A DNA stretch of 64,000 bases from Chloroflexota bacterium (GCA_016195815.1 JACPYX010000016.1:1-64000); one strand, 5' to 3'; positions 39,956 through 49,645 are shown, numbered from the stretch's first letter. Numbers and translations are program-made. Notes: generated by a model from the sequence alone, not told the origin.

Positions 39956-40640
39956 AAAGGAATATCAAGTTTCGCCCGGCTTGCGCGTGCGGCGCATCAT
40001 TTTGAAAATGATTGTGCAATTGATTTTCCGCATCGCCAGCCGCGTCAAAATGACGGGACTTGAAAATATTCCGCACGGCCGGACATATATGGTGGCCGCC
40101 AATCACGTCTCGATCTTTGATCCGCCATTAGCACTGGCCTTTTGGCCGGAGATGCTTGAAGCCATCGGCGCCTCGGACGCTTTTTTCAAGCCATTTCAAG
40201 GTGAGTTGTTGAGGTTCTATGGCGCGATTCCTGTCCATCGCGGTGAGATTGATCGCGAGCTGATCGAGACCATGCTGGCGATCCTGCGCTCCGGGCGTCC
40301 GCTCATGATCGCGCCCGAAGGAACCCGCTCGCATGTCACGGCCATGCAGCGTGCCAAGCCCGGTGTGGGATACATACTTAATGAGGCAGGTGTGCCTATT
40401 TTGCCGGTTGCCATTATCGGCACGACTGCCAATATAGCAAAAAGCGCTATGCGTTTTCAACGTCCGCTCCTTGAAATTCGAATTGGCAGGCCCATTCAAC
40501 TGCCGCCGATCGAAGGACGCGGTGCTGAACGACGCGCAGCCCGTCAACGCAATGCCGATATTGTCATGCGGCACATCGCCGGACTCCTGCCCCCTGAGTA
40601 TCGCGGTGTGTACGCCGATTCCGCCATTATTTCCTCCTAA
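39948..40640 (+). CDS. plsC: 1-acyl-sn-glycerol-3-phosphate acyltransferase
   Basis: This 230-residue protein has the acyltransferase motifs NHVSIFDPPLAL (H-x4-D), GAIPVHRGEIDRELIE, and APEGTRSHVTAMQRAKPG. It makes phosphatidic acid from lysophosphatidic acid at the membrane. A hydrophobic stretch near the N-terminus (IILKMIVQLIFRIAS) is the probable anchor. The GTG start overlaps the end of cmk, so translation is coupled. Confidence 0.93.
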   Translation: MNKKEYQVSPGLRVRRIILKMIVQLIFRIASRVKMTGLENIPHGRTYMVAANHVSIFDPPLALAFWPEMLEAIGASDAFFKPFQGELLRFYGAIPVHRGEIDRELIETMLAILRSGRPLMIAPEGTRSHVTAMQRAKPGVGYILNEAGVPILPVAIIGTTANIAKSAMRFQRPLLEIRIGRPIQLPPIEGRGAERRAARQRNADIVMRHIAGLLPPEYRGVYADSAIISS

Positions 40641-40781
40641 ACCCGTCGCTTGTATCCGGTGTCCAGAGTGGGCACGTTTGCCGCCGCTTCATTTCGAATA
40701 TTCGGGTATGCACAGATAAAGATTATCCAAGTTGTGGTGTTGTAAGTCAGTTGCAGAGTCGGCCAAGCGGAAGGCTTGGGC

Positions 40782-40787
40782 TATAAT
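40782..40787 (+). promoter_or_regulatory. -10 box for the large histidine kinase gene (TATAAT)
   Basis: TATAAT lies 12 nt before the ATG at 40800 with no ribosome site between, so the leader would be only about 5-7 nt. No convincing -35 box is present. Confidence 0.5.
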
Positions 40788-40799
40788 TACAGCGCGCAC

Positions 40800-43700
40800 A
40801 TGAGTTTTCTCTTTACGCTTTTGGCTGGTTTTCCTTTTCCCATCCTTCCCACCCTGGCAGGCTGGATTATTTGGCTGGGTTTGCTGGGGCTGACGATATT
40901 CAACATCTACCGTTGGAGGCAGAATCAGGCAGGCTGGAAAGCTCGTGAATGGGGAATTTTTGCTCTTCTTTTAGTTCTCGTTCCATTTTCAAGTTTATTT
41001 ATCGGCGTGCAGTTATCATCGGGTTCGGCGCTGCCTTTGCCGGGTCTGCCGTCTAATCACACGCCTGGCTCTTCGATGATGCTGTTCTCCGCCATTCCAT
41101 GGACCTTGGCGGGAGTTCTGCTTGGCCCGGTTGGGGCGGCTGTGGTCGGCGCGCTGGCCGGGCTTTTACGCGGCGTGTGGGATACCTACAATCTTTTCAC
41201 GATGCTTGAGTTCGCCTTGCTGGGCGCGTTCTTCTCGACCAGCGTGCGGCAGCGATATCGGACTCCTGCCTACCAGGTGACGCGCCAGCCTTTTGTCAGC
41301 GCATTGCTCCTCATTCCTTTTCATATTGTGCTTTATGTCATTGGGGCTTTTTTCAGCACGCCTTCATCTGTGCCTGTGGCGGCGCGGCTCGATTTTGCCA
41401 TCAGCAATGCGGGTGTGGCGGCGCTGGCGTTCGCCGGGGAAATCCTGATCGCGGGGGTGGTGTGTCAAATCGCGGTGGCCGCCTTCCCGTCTATATGGGG
41501 AACGAAGCAACAGTTACACCCTTCGCCCACGGAACAAAGCCTTGAAACGCGCTTTTTGTTCGGCACAGGGACATTCATCATGGCGATGTTGCTGGCGCTT
41601 CTGATTGGAGATTGGGTGGTGGCTGGCAATAAAGCCGGCGAAATGATCCAGAAACGCCTGGCTAGTACAGCTGAATCAGCCGCACAGACCGTGCCGTTCT
41701 TCCTTGAGACCGGGCAGAATCTGGCCGTGCAGGTGGCTTCTGACCCGCGCCTGTTGGAAGTCAGTGACCCGGAACTTTCCTCCATCATCGGCCAGCGTAT
41801 GCAAGCCGCGCCCTACTTCGATCAATTTTTCATTCTCGATGCCAACACCAATTCCCTGCTTGGCGCATATCCCAGTTCGGCTCGCCAGGATTTTTCACTC
41901 TTTTCGCAGGAAACTCTTGGTATGCAGTTGGCCGTTAGTAAAGTGTTGACCCAGATCTACACGATCCCATCCGCGTCGCCCGACGGCTCGACGCGCGTCT
42001 CGTTCATGATCGGCATTGTGGATTTTACCGGCCAGGTTCGGCGTGTGTTGATCGGCCGCACGACACTCTCGACCAATCCGTTGACTCAGCCGCTCATCAC
42101 CAGCCTGAAAAGTATCAGGGATCTTAATGGCACCGGTCTTCTATTGGATGAAAACAATCAGATCATTTACGCTTTTTCGCAGACCGGTAACCTGCCCACT
42201 TCTTTTGAAGGCCCGCCTGGAAATACCCCGCTGTTCTATCCATCCACGGCCGGCGACGGAACGCGACAGTTGGTTTATTACTGGCCGGTAGTGGCGCGCC
42301 CATGGGCGATTGTGTTAACCGTCCCGGCACAACAAACACAGCAGCTTGCGCTCGATATCGCTATGCCAATGTTCTTGATGATACTTCTACTGGCAATCGT
42401 TGCGCTGGTCTCCCTGCGGATTGGCCTGCGCGTCATTACGCGTTCGTTGAAAAACCTGGCGGTTGAAGCCAACCGCATTGCAGACGGGAAATTCGATCAT
42501 CCCCTTCAACTGACCGGCGTGGATGAGGTTGGCCAATTACGCCGCGCCTTCGAGCAAATGCGCATCAGCCTGGCGTCACGCCTCGATGAACTTAATCGCC
42601 TGCTGGTGGTCAGCCAGGGGGTGGCATCCAGCCTCGAGATGCAGGATACGGTCAAACCGGTGCTCGAAGCGGTTTTGTCCACCGGTGCGAATGCAGTGCG
42701 CGTCGTGCTTTCGCCGTCCATTTTGCCGGAGACGCCCGTTGAACTTCCGTCACGCTTTGCGGTTGGGCCGGCCAAAGACGCCTACGCTTATCTGGATGAC
42801 AAGATATTAGCGATGGCTCAAAAGCAGGAACGCATCGTTTTCCCGAATCTTTCCCGCACGCGCGAACTGACTCTCGACCCCAAGCGTGCCCAGCCCTCGG
42901 CCCTGCTGGCGGTTGCCTTGCGCCACGAGAATCGTTATTATGGCGTGGTATGGGCGGCTTATGAACAGACACATAATTTCTCCGAGGCGGATGTGCGCTT
43001 CGTGACGACTCTCGCCGGCCAGGCCGCTTTGGCCGTCGCGAACGCCCGCCTCTTCCTGAACGTGGAAGTGGCACGCCGTCAACTGGAAGCGATCATAAAC
43101 TCCACGCCTGATCCCGTGCTTGTCACCGACCAGCAGAATCACCTGCTGCTTGCCAACCGCGCCGCCGGAAATTCGCTTGATATCAACATCAAAAAAGTAA
43201 GCGGCCAAACCATTGAAAAGGTTATCAAACAAAAGCCGCTGCTCGACCTGTTACAAGCTACCGGCGAGAAGCAATCTGCAGAGGTGGTCCTGCCTGATAG
43301 CCGCACTTATCTTGCCACAGCTTCCTCCGTTGTCGCAGATGGGCATTCTGTCGGGCGCGTCTGCATCCTGCGGGATGTAACAAAATTCAAAGAGCTGGAT
43401 ACGATGAAGTCTGAATTTGTGGCAACGGTCAGTCACGATCTGCGCTCGCCGCTGACGTTAATGCGCGGTTATGCCACCATGCTTGAAATGGTCGGCGAAT
43501 TGAACGATCAGCAGCAAAATTATGTAAAGAAGATCGTTACCGGTGTGGAGAATATGTCGCGGTTGGTCAACACCCTCCTTGATTTGGGCCGCATCGAGAT
43601 CGGCGTAGGCTTGCAGTTGGAAAGTGTTTCAGTGCTGGATATTCTGGAACGCGTCACGAGTGCTTTGCAAATGCAGGCCGCCCAAAAGGGGATTACCTTC

Positions 43701-44102
43701 AATGTTGAAATTTCCAAAGATATGCCTCATACAGTCGAGGCTGACCAGGCTTTGTTGCATCAGGCCGTTTACAACCTGGTTGAGAACGCCATGAAATATA
43801 CCCCCGAGAAAGGCCGCGTCACAGTTCGTACGCGAACGAATGACAAAGCGCTTGTCTTTGAAGTGGAAGATACCGGTATCGGTATCGAGCCTGATGATAT
43901 ACCGAGGCTGTTCGAAAAGTTCTATCGTGGCAAACAACGCGAAGCGCGCGCCCAGCACGGCTCGGGGTTGGGACTCGCAATTGTCCGCTCGATTGCCGAA
44001 AGCCACAGCGGTAAGGTCTGGGTGCAGAGCAGGCTGGGTATGGGAAGCACTTTCTTCCTGCAGATCCCTTTGAATCAATCTAAGGAATCAAAAGTCGGTT
44101 AA
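40800..44102 (+). CDS. Large multi-domain membrane histidine kinase
   Basis: This 1100-residue protein contains, in order: a membrane region of about six segments (1-225), a further membrane segment and an extracytoplasmic sensor of Cache type (about 255-515), a membrane segment and HAMP linker (to about 600), a GAF domain (610-760), a PAS domain (770-860), HisKA with H879 in VSHDLRSPL, and an ATPase domain with NLVENAMKY, DTGIGI and GSGLGLAI. No response regulator is adjacent. The start at 40800 is preferred to 40776 because TATAAT overlaps the latter. The signal is unknown; the membrane region resembles MASE/5TM-type sensors. Confidence 0.9.
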   Translation: MSFLFTLLAGFPFPILPTLAGWIIWLGLLGLTIFNIYRWRQNQAGWKAREWGIFALLLVLVPFSSLFIGVQLSSGSALPLPGLPSNHTPGSSMMLFSAIPWTLAGVLLGPVGAAVVGALAGLLRGVWDTYNLFTMLEFALLGAFFSTSVRQRYRTPAYQVTRQPFVSALLLIPFHIVLYVIGAFFSTPSSVPVAARLDFAISNAGVAALAFAGEILIAGVVCQIAVAAFPSIWGTKQQLHPSPTEQSLETRFLFGTGTFIMAMLLALLIGDWVVAGNKAGEMIQKRLASTAESAAQTVPFFLETGQNLAVQVASDPRLLEVSDPELSSIIGQRMQAAPYFDQFFILDANTNSLLGAYPSSARQDFSLFSQETLGMQLAVSKVLTQIYTIPSASPDGSTRVSFMIGIVDFTGQVRRVLIGRTTLSTNPLTQPLITSLKSIRDLNGTGLLLDENNQIIYAFSQTGNLPTSFEGPPGNTPLFYPSTAGDGTRQLVYYWPVVARPWAIVLTVPAQQTQQLALDIAMPMFLMILLLAIVALVSLRIGLRVITRSLKNLAVEANRIADGKFDHPLQLTGVDEVGQLRRAFEQMRISLASRLDELNRLLVVSQGVASSLEMQDTVKPVLEAVLSTGANAVRVVLSPSILPETPVELPSRFAVGPAKDAYAYLDDKILAMAQKQERIVFPNLSRTRELTLDPKRAQPSALLAVALRHENRYYGVVWAAYEQTHNFSEADVRFVTTLAGQAALAVANARLFLNVEVARRQLEAIINSTPDPVLVTDQQNHLLLANRAAGNSLDINIKKVSGQTIEKVIKQKPLLDLLQATGEKQSAEVVLPDSRTYLATASSVVADGHSVGRVCILRDVTKFKELDTMKSEFVATVSHDLRSPLTLMRGYATMLEMVGELNDQQQNYVKKIVTGVENMSRLVNTLLDLGRIEIGVGLQLESVSVLDILERVTSALQMQAAQKGITFNVEISKDMPHTVEADQALLHQAVYNLVENAMKYTPEKGRVTVRTRTNDKALVFEVEDTGIGIEPDDIPRLFEKFYRGKQREARAQHGSGLGLAIVRSIAESHSGKVWVQSRLGMGSTFFLQIPLNQSKESKVG

Positions 44103-44116
44103 AGGCAAAACTGTAA

Positions 44117-44170
44117 TATAATGTTGCCTCGCTCTCGCTTATGCGAGGGCTTCTTTGTGCAAGAACTGCT
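44117..44170 (+). promoter_or_regulatory. 5' leader of the first kimA-like gene: TATAAT and hairpin
   Basis: TATAAT (44117-44122) is followed by CTCGC, a loop, and GCGAGGGC (to 44150), then TTCTTTGTGC and the ATG at 44171. The same order of elements precedes the second paralogue, so the leader was duplicated with the gene or is kept by selection. Confidence 0.6.
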
Positions 44171-46114
44171 ATGATTACCCCTGAAGAAAGCAAATCCACC
44201 CCTTTTATCCATAGAACAACTGAATATGCGCCGCCCAAGAACATTGGCCACTGGCTGATTGGGCGTCCGCTTCAGACTGCCGACGCGCCTCATCAAACGA
44301 TTGGCAAGGCCATCGGGCTGGCTGTTTTTTCGTCGGATGCGATGTCGTCCGTGGCGTATGGCCCGCAGGAAATGCTTACTATCCTGGCTGTAGCGGGGAC
44401 GCAGGCCCTTGGTTACGCATTTCCATTGTCCATGGCGATTGTCGGTTTGCTTGTCATTTTGACTTTATCCTATGAACAAACTATTCATGCTTATCCGAGC
44501 GGCGGCGGGGCTTACATTGTCTCGCGTGACAACCTTGGGAAGATGCCGGCACTCATTGCCGGGGCATCGTTGTTGACCGATTACATTTTAACGGTGTCCG
44601 TTTCGGTGTCCTCAGGTGTGGCGCAAATTGTATCCGCTTATCCGGCCCTCTTTGAGTATCGGGCGATCATAGCGGTTACTCTTGTACTCTTCATTATGTT
44701 GATCAATCTGCGCGGGGTGAAAGAGTCTGGGGTCACCTTTGCCATCCCAACTTATTTCTTCCTTATCATGATATTTATAACGACGGGCATTGGCCTGTTC
44801 CGTTATGCAACCGGCTCGTTGGGGGTCGTTGTTGATCCACCGCGTTTTGAATTGAATGTGTTGCACCCGATCACATTATTTCTAATTCTACGGGCATTCT
44901 CGAATGGCACAACCTCGCTGACCGGTGTGGAAGCCATCTCGAACGGGATCACTGCTTTCAAAGAGCCGCGCAGTCACAATGCGGGCGCAACGTTGATTTG
45001 GATGTCCGGCATTTTGGGGACCCTTTTGCTTGGCATTTCCTTCCTGTCGGTACAAATTGGCGCAGTGCCATCAGAAGCGGAAACGGTTATTTCGCAACTG
45101 GCGCGCACGGTTTATGGCGGACGGAATTTTATTTATGTGGCTGCCATTCTCGGCACCACGCTTATTCTTGTGATGGCGGCTAATACTGCCTTTGCTGATT
45201 TTCCGCGTCTCAGCGCGCTTGTTGCGATAGACGGCTTTTTACCTCGCCAACTGGCTTTTAAAGGTAGCCGCCTGGTTTATTCTTATGGCATTGTCACATT
45301 GGCCCTGATCGCATCCGGATTGATCTTTTTGTTCAATGCCAGTGTTTCCGGGTTGATCCCGCTCTATGCCATTGGCGTCTTCCTCTCGTTTACATTATCT
45401 CAATCAGGTATGTCTCATCGTTGGTGGAAGATCGGTCGTTTAAAGCCAGGTATGGAAATCGTCGAGCGCGGCTCTATTCTGCATTATGATCCAAAGTGGC
45501 ATTTAAAAATGATCTTTAATAGCGTAGGTGCCATTGCCACTGGCATGGTAATGCTCATTTTTGCCGTGACCAAATTTACCGAAGGCGCCTGGGTGGTGCT
45601 AATCCTGATCCCTGCGCTGGTTGGGATATTCCTATTCATTCATAAACATTATCACACGCTGGCCTCCCGCCTTTCACTTGAAAATTATGGCGAGCCGCCT
45701 CCTTATATGGGACGCCATCGCGTGATTGTTCCGATCAGTAACGTTCATCAAGGGACTTTGGCTGCGCTGCGTTATGCTCGTATGTTGTCCAATGACATAA
45801 CAGCCGTTTATATTTCTACAGAACCGGCAGAAACCGAGAAGGTTCAGAAGAAATGGGAGACATGGGGCAGAGGTATGCGTCTGGTTATCGTCGATTCCCC
45901 CTACCGCCTCTTCCTGGAACCTTTGCTGGGCTACATCGAAGAGATGATCGCCAACCGGCAGCCAAACGAAACCATTACCATCGTGGTGCCGCAGTTCATT
46001 CCCTCGAAACAAATCTACAATGCCCTGCACATGCGCACAGCGGACATGCTTCGCAAAGAACTGCTTTCCAAGCCGGATGTCATGATTACAGACGTGCCAT
46101 ACCAGATTCCCTAG
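44171..46114 (+). CDS. kimA: KimA-like potassium permease (APC superfamily), copy 1
   Basis: This 647-residue protein has about 12 membrane segments and a C-terminal cytosolic universal-stress-like domain from residue 520 (GRHRVIVPISNVHQGT). The residues known to bind potassium in Bacillus KimA are conserved by spacing: D56 and Y63 in SSDAMSSVAYG, and D137, Y138, T141 in LLTDYILT. I infer proton-coupled high-affinity potassium uptake. The ATG at 44171 gives MITPEESK, parallel to MLTPENTQ of copy 2; an upstream ATG at 44141 lies in the leader hairpin. RCK-type genes follow. Confidence 0.88.
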   Translation: MITPEESKSTPFIHRTTEYAPPKNIGHWLIGRPLQTADAPHQTIGKAIGLAVFSSDAMSSVAYGPQEMLTILAVAGTQALGYAFPLSMAIVGLLVILTLSYEQTIHAYPSGGGAYIVSRDNLGKMPALIAGASLLTDYILTVSVSVSSGVAQIVSAYPALFEYRAIIAVTLVLFIMLINLRGVKESGVTFAIPTYFFLIMIFITTGIGLFRYATGSLGVVVDPPRFELNVLHPITLFLILRAFSNGTTSLTGVEAISNGITAFKEPRSHNAGATLIWMSGILGTLLLGISFLSVQIGAVPSEAETVISQLARTVYGGRNFIYVAAILGTTLILVMAANTAFADFPRLSALVAIDGFLPRQLAFKGSRLVYSYGIVTLALIASGLIFLFNASVSGLIPLYAIGVFLSFTLSQSGMSHRWWKIGRLKPGMEIVERGSILHYDPKWHLKMIFNSVGAIATGMVMLIFAVTKFTEGAWVVLILIPALVGIFLFIHKHYHTLASRLSLENYGEPPPYMGRHRVIVPISNVHQGTLAALRYARMLSNDITAVYISTEPAETEKVQKKWETWGRGMRLVIVDSPYRLFLEPLLGYIEEMIANRQPNETITIVVPQFIPSKQIYNALHMRTADMLRKELLSKPDVMITDVPYQIP

Positions 46115-46140
46115 CGCCAATGCGGCCTTTGGATTTGTAA

Positions 46141-46200
46141 TATAATCCTTCTCGCTCCAAGCTTGGCGAGGGCCATTTTTGCAGGTAATAAGAGAGATGA
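46141..46200 (+). promoter_or_regulatory. 5' leader of the second kimA-like gene: TATAAT and hairpin
   Basis: TATAAT (46141-46146) is followed by CTCGC, a 9-10 nt loop, GCGAGGGC (46156-46163 area) and a T-rich tail TTTTTGCAGG, then the ATG at 46201. The order and words match the leader of copy 1. The T-rich tail would also allow attenuation. Confidence 0.6.
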
Positions 46201-48165
46201 ATGCTAACCCCTGAGAATACACAAACTGAGATTATGCGGCGGGAAAGTGATTACAGACCGCCCCGTGCATTTAGCCATTGGCTGATTGGGCGGCCTCTGA
46301 TGACAGCGGATGCTCCGCATCAAACCATTGGCAAGGCAGTGGGCCTGGCCGTTTTCGCGTCCGATGCTCTTTCATCCACCGCTTATGCAACGCAGGAAAT
46401 TCTAGGAGTGCTGGCGGCCGCAGGCTCAATTGCATTTGGTTATGTGTTTCCCATTTCCGTTGCGATCATTATCCTGCTGGGCATCGTCACTATTTCGTAT
46501 GAGCAGACAATCCATGCGTATCCGGGCGGCGGCGGCGCTTATATTGTCGCGCGCGATAACCTCGGTGAGCTGCCTGCCCAGACTGCAGGCGCGGCTCTGC
46601 TGACGGATTATATTTTGACTGTTGCAGTTTCAGTCTCTTCAGGAATTGCCCAGATTATTTCAGCATACCCGGCATTGATCCCGTATCGGGTTGAAATTGC
46701 GGTGGGGGCTGTCCTTTTGATCATGTTGGTTAACTTGCGCGGCGTGAAAGAGTCCGGCGCCGCCTTTGCCATCCCGGCATATTTCTTTGTCGTGACGATG
46801 CTCCTCACGGTCGGATACGGCATGTTCCGTTATTTGACCGGTACGCTGGGCGTAGTTGTGAATCCGCCTGAGGCTGCGGTCATCCCAACTTTAACGGCGC
46901 TGACCCCTTTCCTCATCCTGCACGCATTTGCAAACGGCACGACCGCCTTGACCGGCGTGGAAGCTATTTCCAACGGCATCACGGCTTTCAAAGAACCGCG
47001 CAGCCGCAATGCAGGCATTACGCTTATTTGGATGTCGCTCATCCTCGGCTCGCTCTTTCTTGGCATTTCATATCTCACTGGTCAAATCGGCGCGGTCTTT
47101 TCGGAACAAGAGACGATCATTTCGCAGCTGGCGCGTACAGTTCTCGATGGACGCGGTCCGCTGTATCTTGCCCTGATCTGGGGAACTACAGTGATCCTGA
47201 TCATGGCCGCCAACACTGCCTTCGCAGATTTTCCCCGGCTTGGGGCGCTTCACGCGGGCGATGGATTTTTACCCCGCCAATTAACATTCCGCGGCAGCCG
47301 CCTCGTGTATTCAAACGGCATCGTCACTTTGTCGGTCATCGCTTCGGCGCTGATTATCATCTTTCAAGCATCTGTAACGCGCCTGATCCCGCTTTATGCA
47401 ATTGGCGTATTTCTATCCTTTACACTTTCGCAGACCGGCATGGCGCGCCGCTGGTGGAAGATCGGCCATCTCAAAGAAGGCGAACAGATCGTCGAACCCG
47501 GTTCTACGCTGCGTTATGAAAACAACTGGCAATTCAAAATGTTCGTGAACGGTTTTGGCGCAGTGGCTACAGCTATTGTGATGGTCGTCTTCGCGGCGAC
47601 CAAGTTCCGCGAAGGGGCCTGGGTCGTTCTTCTTCTTACCCCGCTGCTCGTGATGATCTTTTTCTCCATCCATCATCATTATCATAATGTGGCTGAACAT
47701 CTTTCCCTTGAAGATTTTGGCGGCTTGCCCGCCCGACATGCCCGCCATCGCGTCATCATGCCGATCAGCGGAGTACATCAGGGAACCATGGATGCTTTGC
47801 GTTACGCCCGCCTTCTTTCAGACGATGTCACTGCTGTTCATGTTTCCATTGATGCCGCTGAAACCGAAAAAGTTCAAAAGAAATGGGTTTCCTGGGGAGA
47901 GGGCACGCGGCTGGTGATCCTGGATTCTCCATTTCGACTTTTTGTTGAACCACTGCTCAAATACCTGGAAGACATCATTGATCATCGTCAGCCAAATGAA
48001 ACGATCACCATTGTTGTGCCGCAATTTATCCCGTCGAAGCGAATTCACAATCTGTTGCACATGCAAACCGCCAATGTTTTACGGAGCGAACTGCTGGAGA
48101 AACATGGGGTGGTCGTTACCGATGTGCCCTATCATATAATAGAAGGTCATAAAGGAGAGGAATAA
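46201..48165 (+). CDS. kimA: KimA-like potassium permease (APC superfamily), copy 2
   Basis: This 654-residue paralogue of the preceding gene keeps the potassium-binding residues D55 and Y62 (ASDALSSTAY) and D136, Y137, T140 (TDYILT), and the C-terminal cytosolic domain (HRVIMPISGVHQGT). The two copies are similar over their whole length, including FADFPRL and SLEDFGGLP/SLENYGEPP, so they arose by tandem duplication but have diverged well. It precedes the trkA-like gene by 5 nt, so permease and regulator are probably co-translated. It has its own promoter-leader. Confidence 0.88.
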   Translation: MLTPENTQTEIMRRESDYRPPRAFSHWLIGRPLMTADAPHQTIGKAVGLAVFASDALSSTAYATQEILGVLAAAGSIAFGYVFPISVAIIILLGIVTISYEQTIHAYPGGGGAYIVARDNLGELPAQTAGAALLTDYILTVAVSVSSGIAQIISAYPALIPYRVEIAVGAVLLIMLVNLRGVKESGAAFAIPAYFFVVTMLLTVGYGMFRYLTGTLGVVVNPPEAAVIPTLTALTPFLILHAFANGTTALTGVEAISNGITAFKEPRSRNAGITLIWMSLILGSLFLGISYLTGQIGAVFSEQETIISQLARTVLDGRGPLYLALIWGTTVILIMAANTAFADFPRLGALHAGDGFLPRQLTFRGSRLVYSNGIVTLSVIASALIIIFQASVTRLIPLYAIGVFLSFTLSQTGMARRWWKIGHLKEGEQIVEPGSTLRYENNWQFKMFVNGFGAVATAIVMVVFAATKFREGAWVVLLLTPLLVMIFFSIHHHYHNVAEHLSLEDFGGLPARHARHRVIMPISGVHQGTMDALRYARLLSDDVTAVHVSIDAAETEKVQKKWVSWGEGTRLVILDSPFRLFVEPLLKYLEDIIDHRQPNETITIVVPQFIPSKRIHNLLHMQTANVLRSELLEKHGVVVTDVPYHIIEGHKGEE

Positions 48166-48170
48166 GGCTT

Positions 48171-48830
48171 ATGAATGTTATTGTTGTTGGGTGTGGCCGC
48201 GTTGGCGCAGAACTGGCTTTTCGCTTGTTTAAGGGCGGCCATCAAGTGGTTGTTGTAGACAGTAACCGCGATGCTTTCAATCGTCTGCATTCCGATTTTC
48301 GCGGCCGTACCCTCGAAGGGGAAGGCTTGGCGGAAAACGTGTTGGAGCGCGCGGGGATTAAAGACGCGCACGGGCTGGCCGCAGTGACAAACTCTGACAC
48401 GTTGAACGCAGTTGTGGCGCATACAGCCCGCACTGTGTATAACGTGCCGATTGTGGTCGCGCGTAATTACGATCCGGACTTGCGCGTGGTGATCGAGGCA
48501 TTTGGTTTGCAAACCGTCAGCTCTACCTATTGGGGCGCTCAACGTGTGGAAGAATTGTTGACCAATCCATCACAGAAAGCGGTCTATTCTGCGGGCAATG
48601 GGGAAGTGGAAGTTTATGAAATGATCATCCCGAGTGCATGGAGCGAGCATACGCTGAACGAGTTACTGGATCCGGTCAAACAGTGCTACCCGGTCGCGCT
48701 GACCAGGGCTGGGCGCTCATCCCTGCCAGAGGCGGGGACGCGGCTAAAGACGGATGATGTGTTATACGTCAGCACTACTTTTGATGGCATCGGCGCATTG
48801 ACGGCGCGTTTATCCGGAAAGGAGGCGTAA
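48171..48830 (+). CDS. TrkA/KtrA-type RCK protein, first of pair
   Basis: This 219-residue protein has a TrkA-N Rossmann domain with GCGRVGAELA (8-17) and D30 of VVVDSN, and a TrkA-C (RCK_C) domain from about residue 140. RCK proteins bind NAD(H), ATP/ADP or c-di-AMP and gate TrkH/KtrB channels. No TrkH/KtrB gene is in the window; the neighbours are KimA-like permeases, so it may regulate these or a distant channel. It is followed after 1 nt by the second RCK gene, with a strong AAAGGAGG site inside its 3' end. Confidence 0.9.
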   Translation: MNVIVVGCGRVGAELAFRLFKGGHQVVVVDSNRDAFNRLHSDFRGRTLEGEGLAENVLERAGIKDAHGLAAVTNSDTLNAVVAHTARTVYNVPIVVARNYDPDLRVVIEAFGLQTVSSTYWGAQRVEELLTNPSQKAVYSAGNGEVEVYEMIIPSAWSEHTLNELLDPVKQCYPVALTRAGRSSLPEAGTRLKTDDVLYVSTTFDGIGALTARLSGKEA

Positions 48831-48831
48831 T

Positions 48832-49533
48832 ATGTTTGTATTAATTGCCGGGGGCGGACGCACCGGAGCGCGCCTTGCAAGTTTTCTTATAAACCAGAAC
48901 TATAAGGTCCGGCTGATCGAAAATCGCCGCGCTTTGCTGGCGCACCTGCATCAGGAACTTCCGACAGAAGTAGTATATGAAGGCAACCCAATTGACCCAA
49001 GCGCGCTGGAACTGGCCGGCTTGCGTGAAGCAAATGTGGTGGCCGCGGTGACCGGCGACGATTCAACCAACCTGTCCCTGTGTTTCATTGCCAAGACCAT
49101 TTTTGATGTCCCGCGTACGATCGCGCGCGTAAACAACCCAAACAATTCCTGGCTGTTTAATGAGATATTTCGCGTGGATGTGGCGCTCAACCAGGCCGAC
49201 GTATTGGCGCATCTTATTCAGGAAGAGATGTCGCTGGGCGATATGATGACTCTGTTCAAGATCCGCCGCGGCCGTTATTCTGTGGTGGAAGAGAAAGTTC
49301 CTGCCGGCGCCAAAGGCATCGGCGTTCAACTTAAAAATATGGGACTCGAAGAGCATTGCGTGATCGCTGCCATTATCCGTGACGGGAAGATGACCCTGCC
49401 GCGCGGCGACAGCACCTTTGCCGAAGGCGACGAAATCCTGGCGGTCACCAGTCCCGAAGGCGCACAAAAACTTTCTGATTTACTGGCGCACCCTGTCTAT
49501 CCTGTGCGCGAGTCGAAGAAAATCCTAAAATAA
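48832..49533 (+). CDS. TrkA/KtrA-type RCK protein, second of pair
   Basis: This 233-residue protein has AGGGRTGARLA (6-16), glutamate E30 in RLIEN where many NAD-binding forms have an acidic residue, and a TrkA-C domain with LKNMGLEEHCVIAAIIRDG and EGDEILAVTSP. The pair of single-unit RCK proteins in tandem equals the two halves of a full TrkA. Heteromer formation is an inference. The gene ends 112 nt before rpmH, whose promoter follows directly. Confidence 0.9.
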   Translation: MFVLIAGGGRTGARLASFLINQNYKVRLIENRRALLAHLHQELPTEVVYEGNPIDPSALELAGLREANVVAAVTGDDSTNLSLCFIAKTIFDVPRTIARVNNPNNSWLFNEIFRVDVALNQADVLAHLIQEEMSLGDMMTLFKIRRGRYSVVEEKVPAGAKGIGVQLKNMGLEEHCVIAAIIRDGKMTLPRGDSTFAEGDEILAVTSPEGAQKLSDLLAHPVYPVRESKKILK

Positions 49534-49538
49534 CGAAA

Positions 49539-49568
49539 TTGACCGAAACCAAATCTTTACGGTATAAT
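49539..49568 (+). promoter_or_regulatory. rpmH promoter
   Basis: TTGACC (49539-49544) and TATAAT (49563-49568) are 18 bp apart, a strong housekeeping promoter. It leaves a leader of about 70 nt before rpmH. Confidence 0.85.
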
Positions 49569-49645
49569 ACCGTGCTTCTCTGATTAGCCGGCCTGTTCCC
49601 GGTATGGACTTGCAATCATCTATAAGTAAGTGAGGAACGTATATC

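Noticed and set aside
44117-44170. c-di-AMP (ydaO) riboswitch before the kimA-like gene
   Set aside because: The leader is only about 50 nt with one short stem, far smaller than the ydaO class; a different mechanism is needed if it is regulatory.
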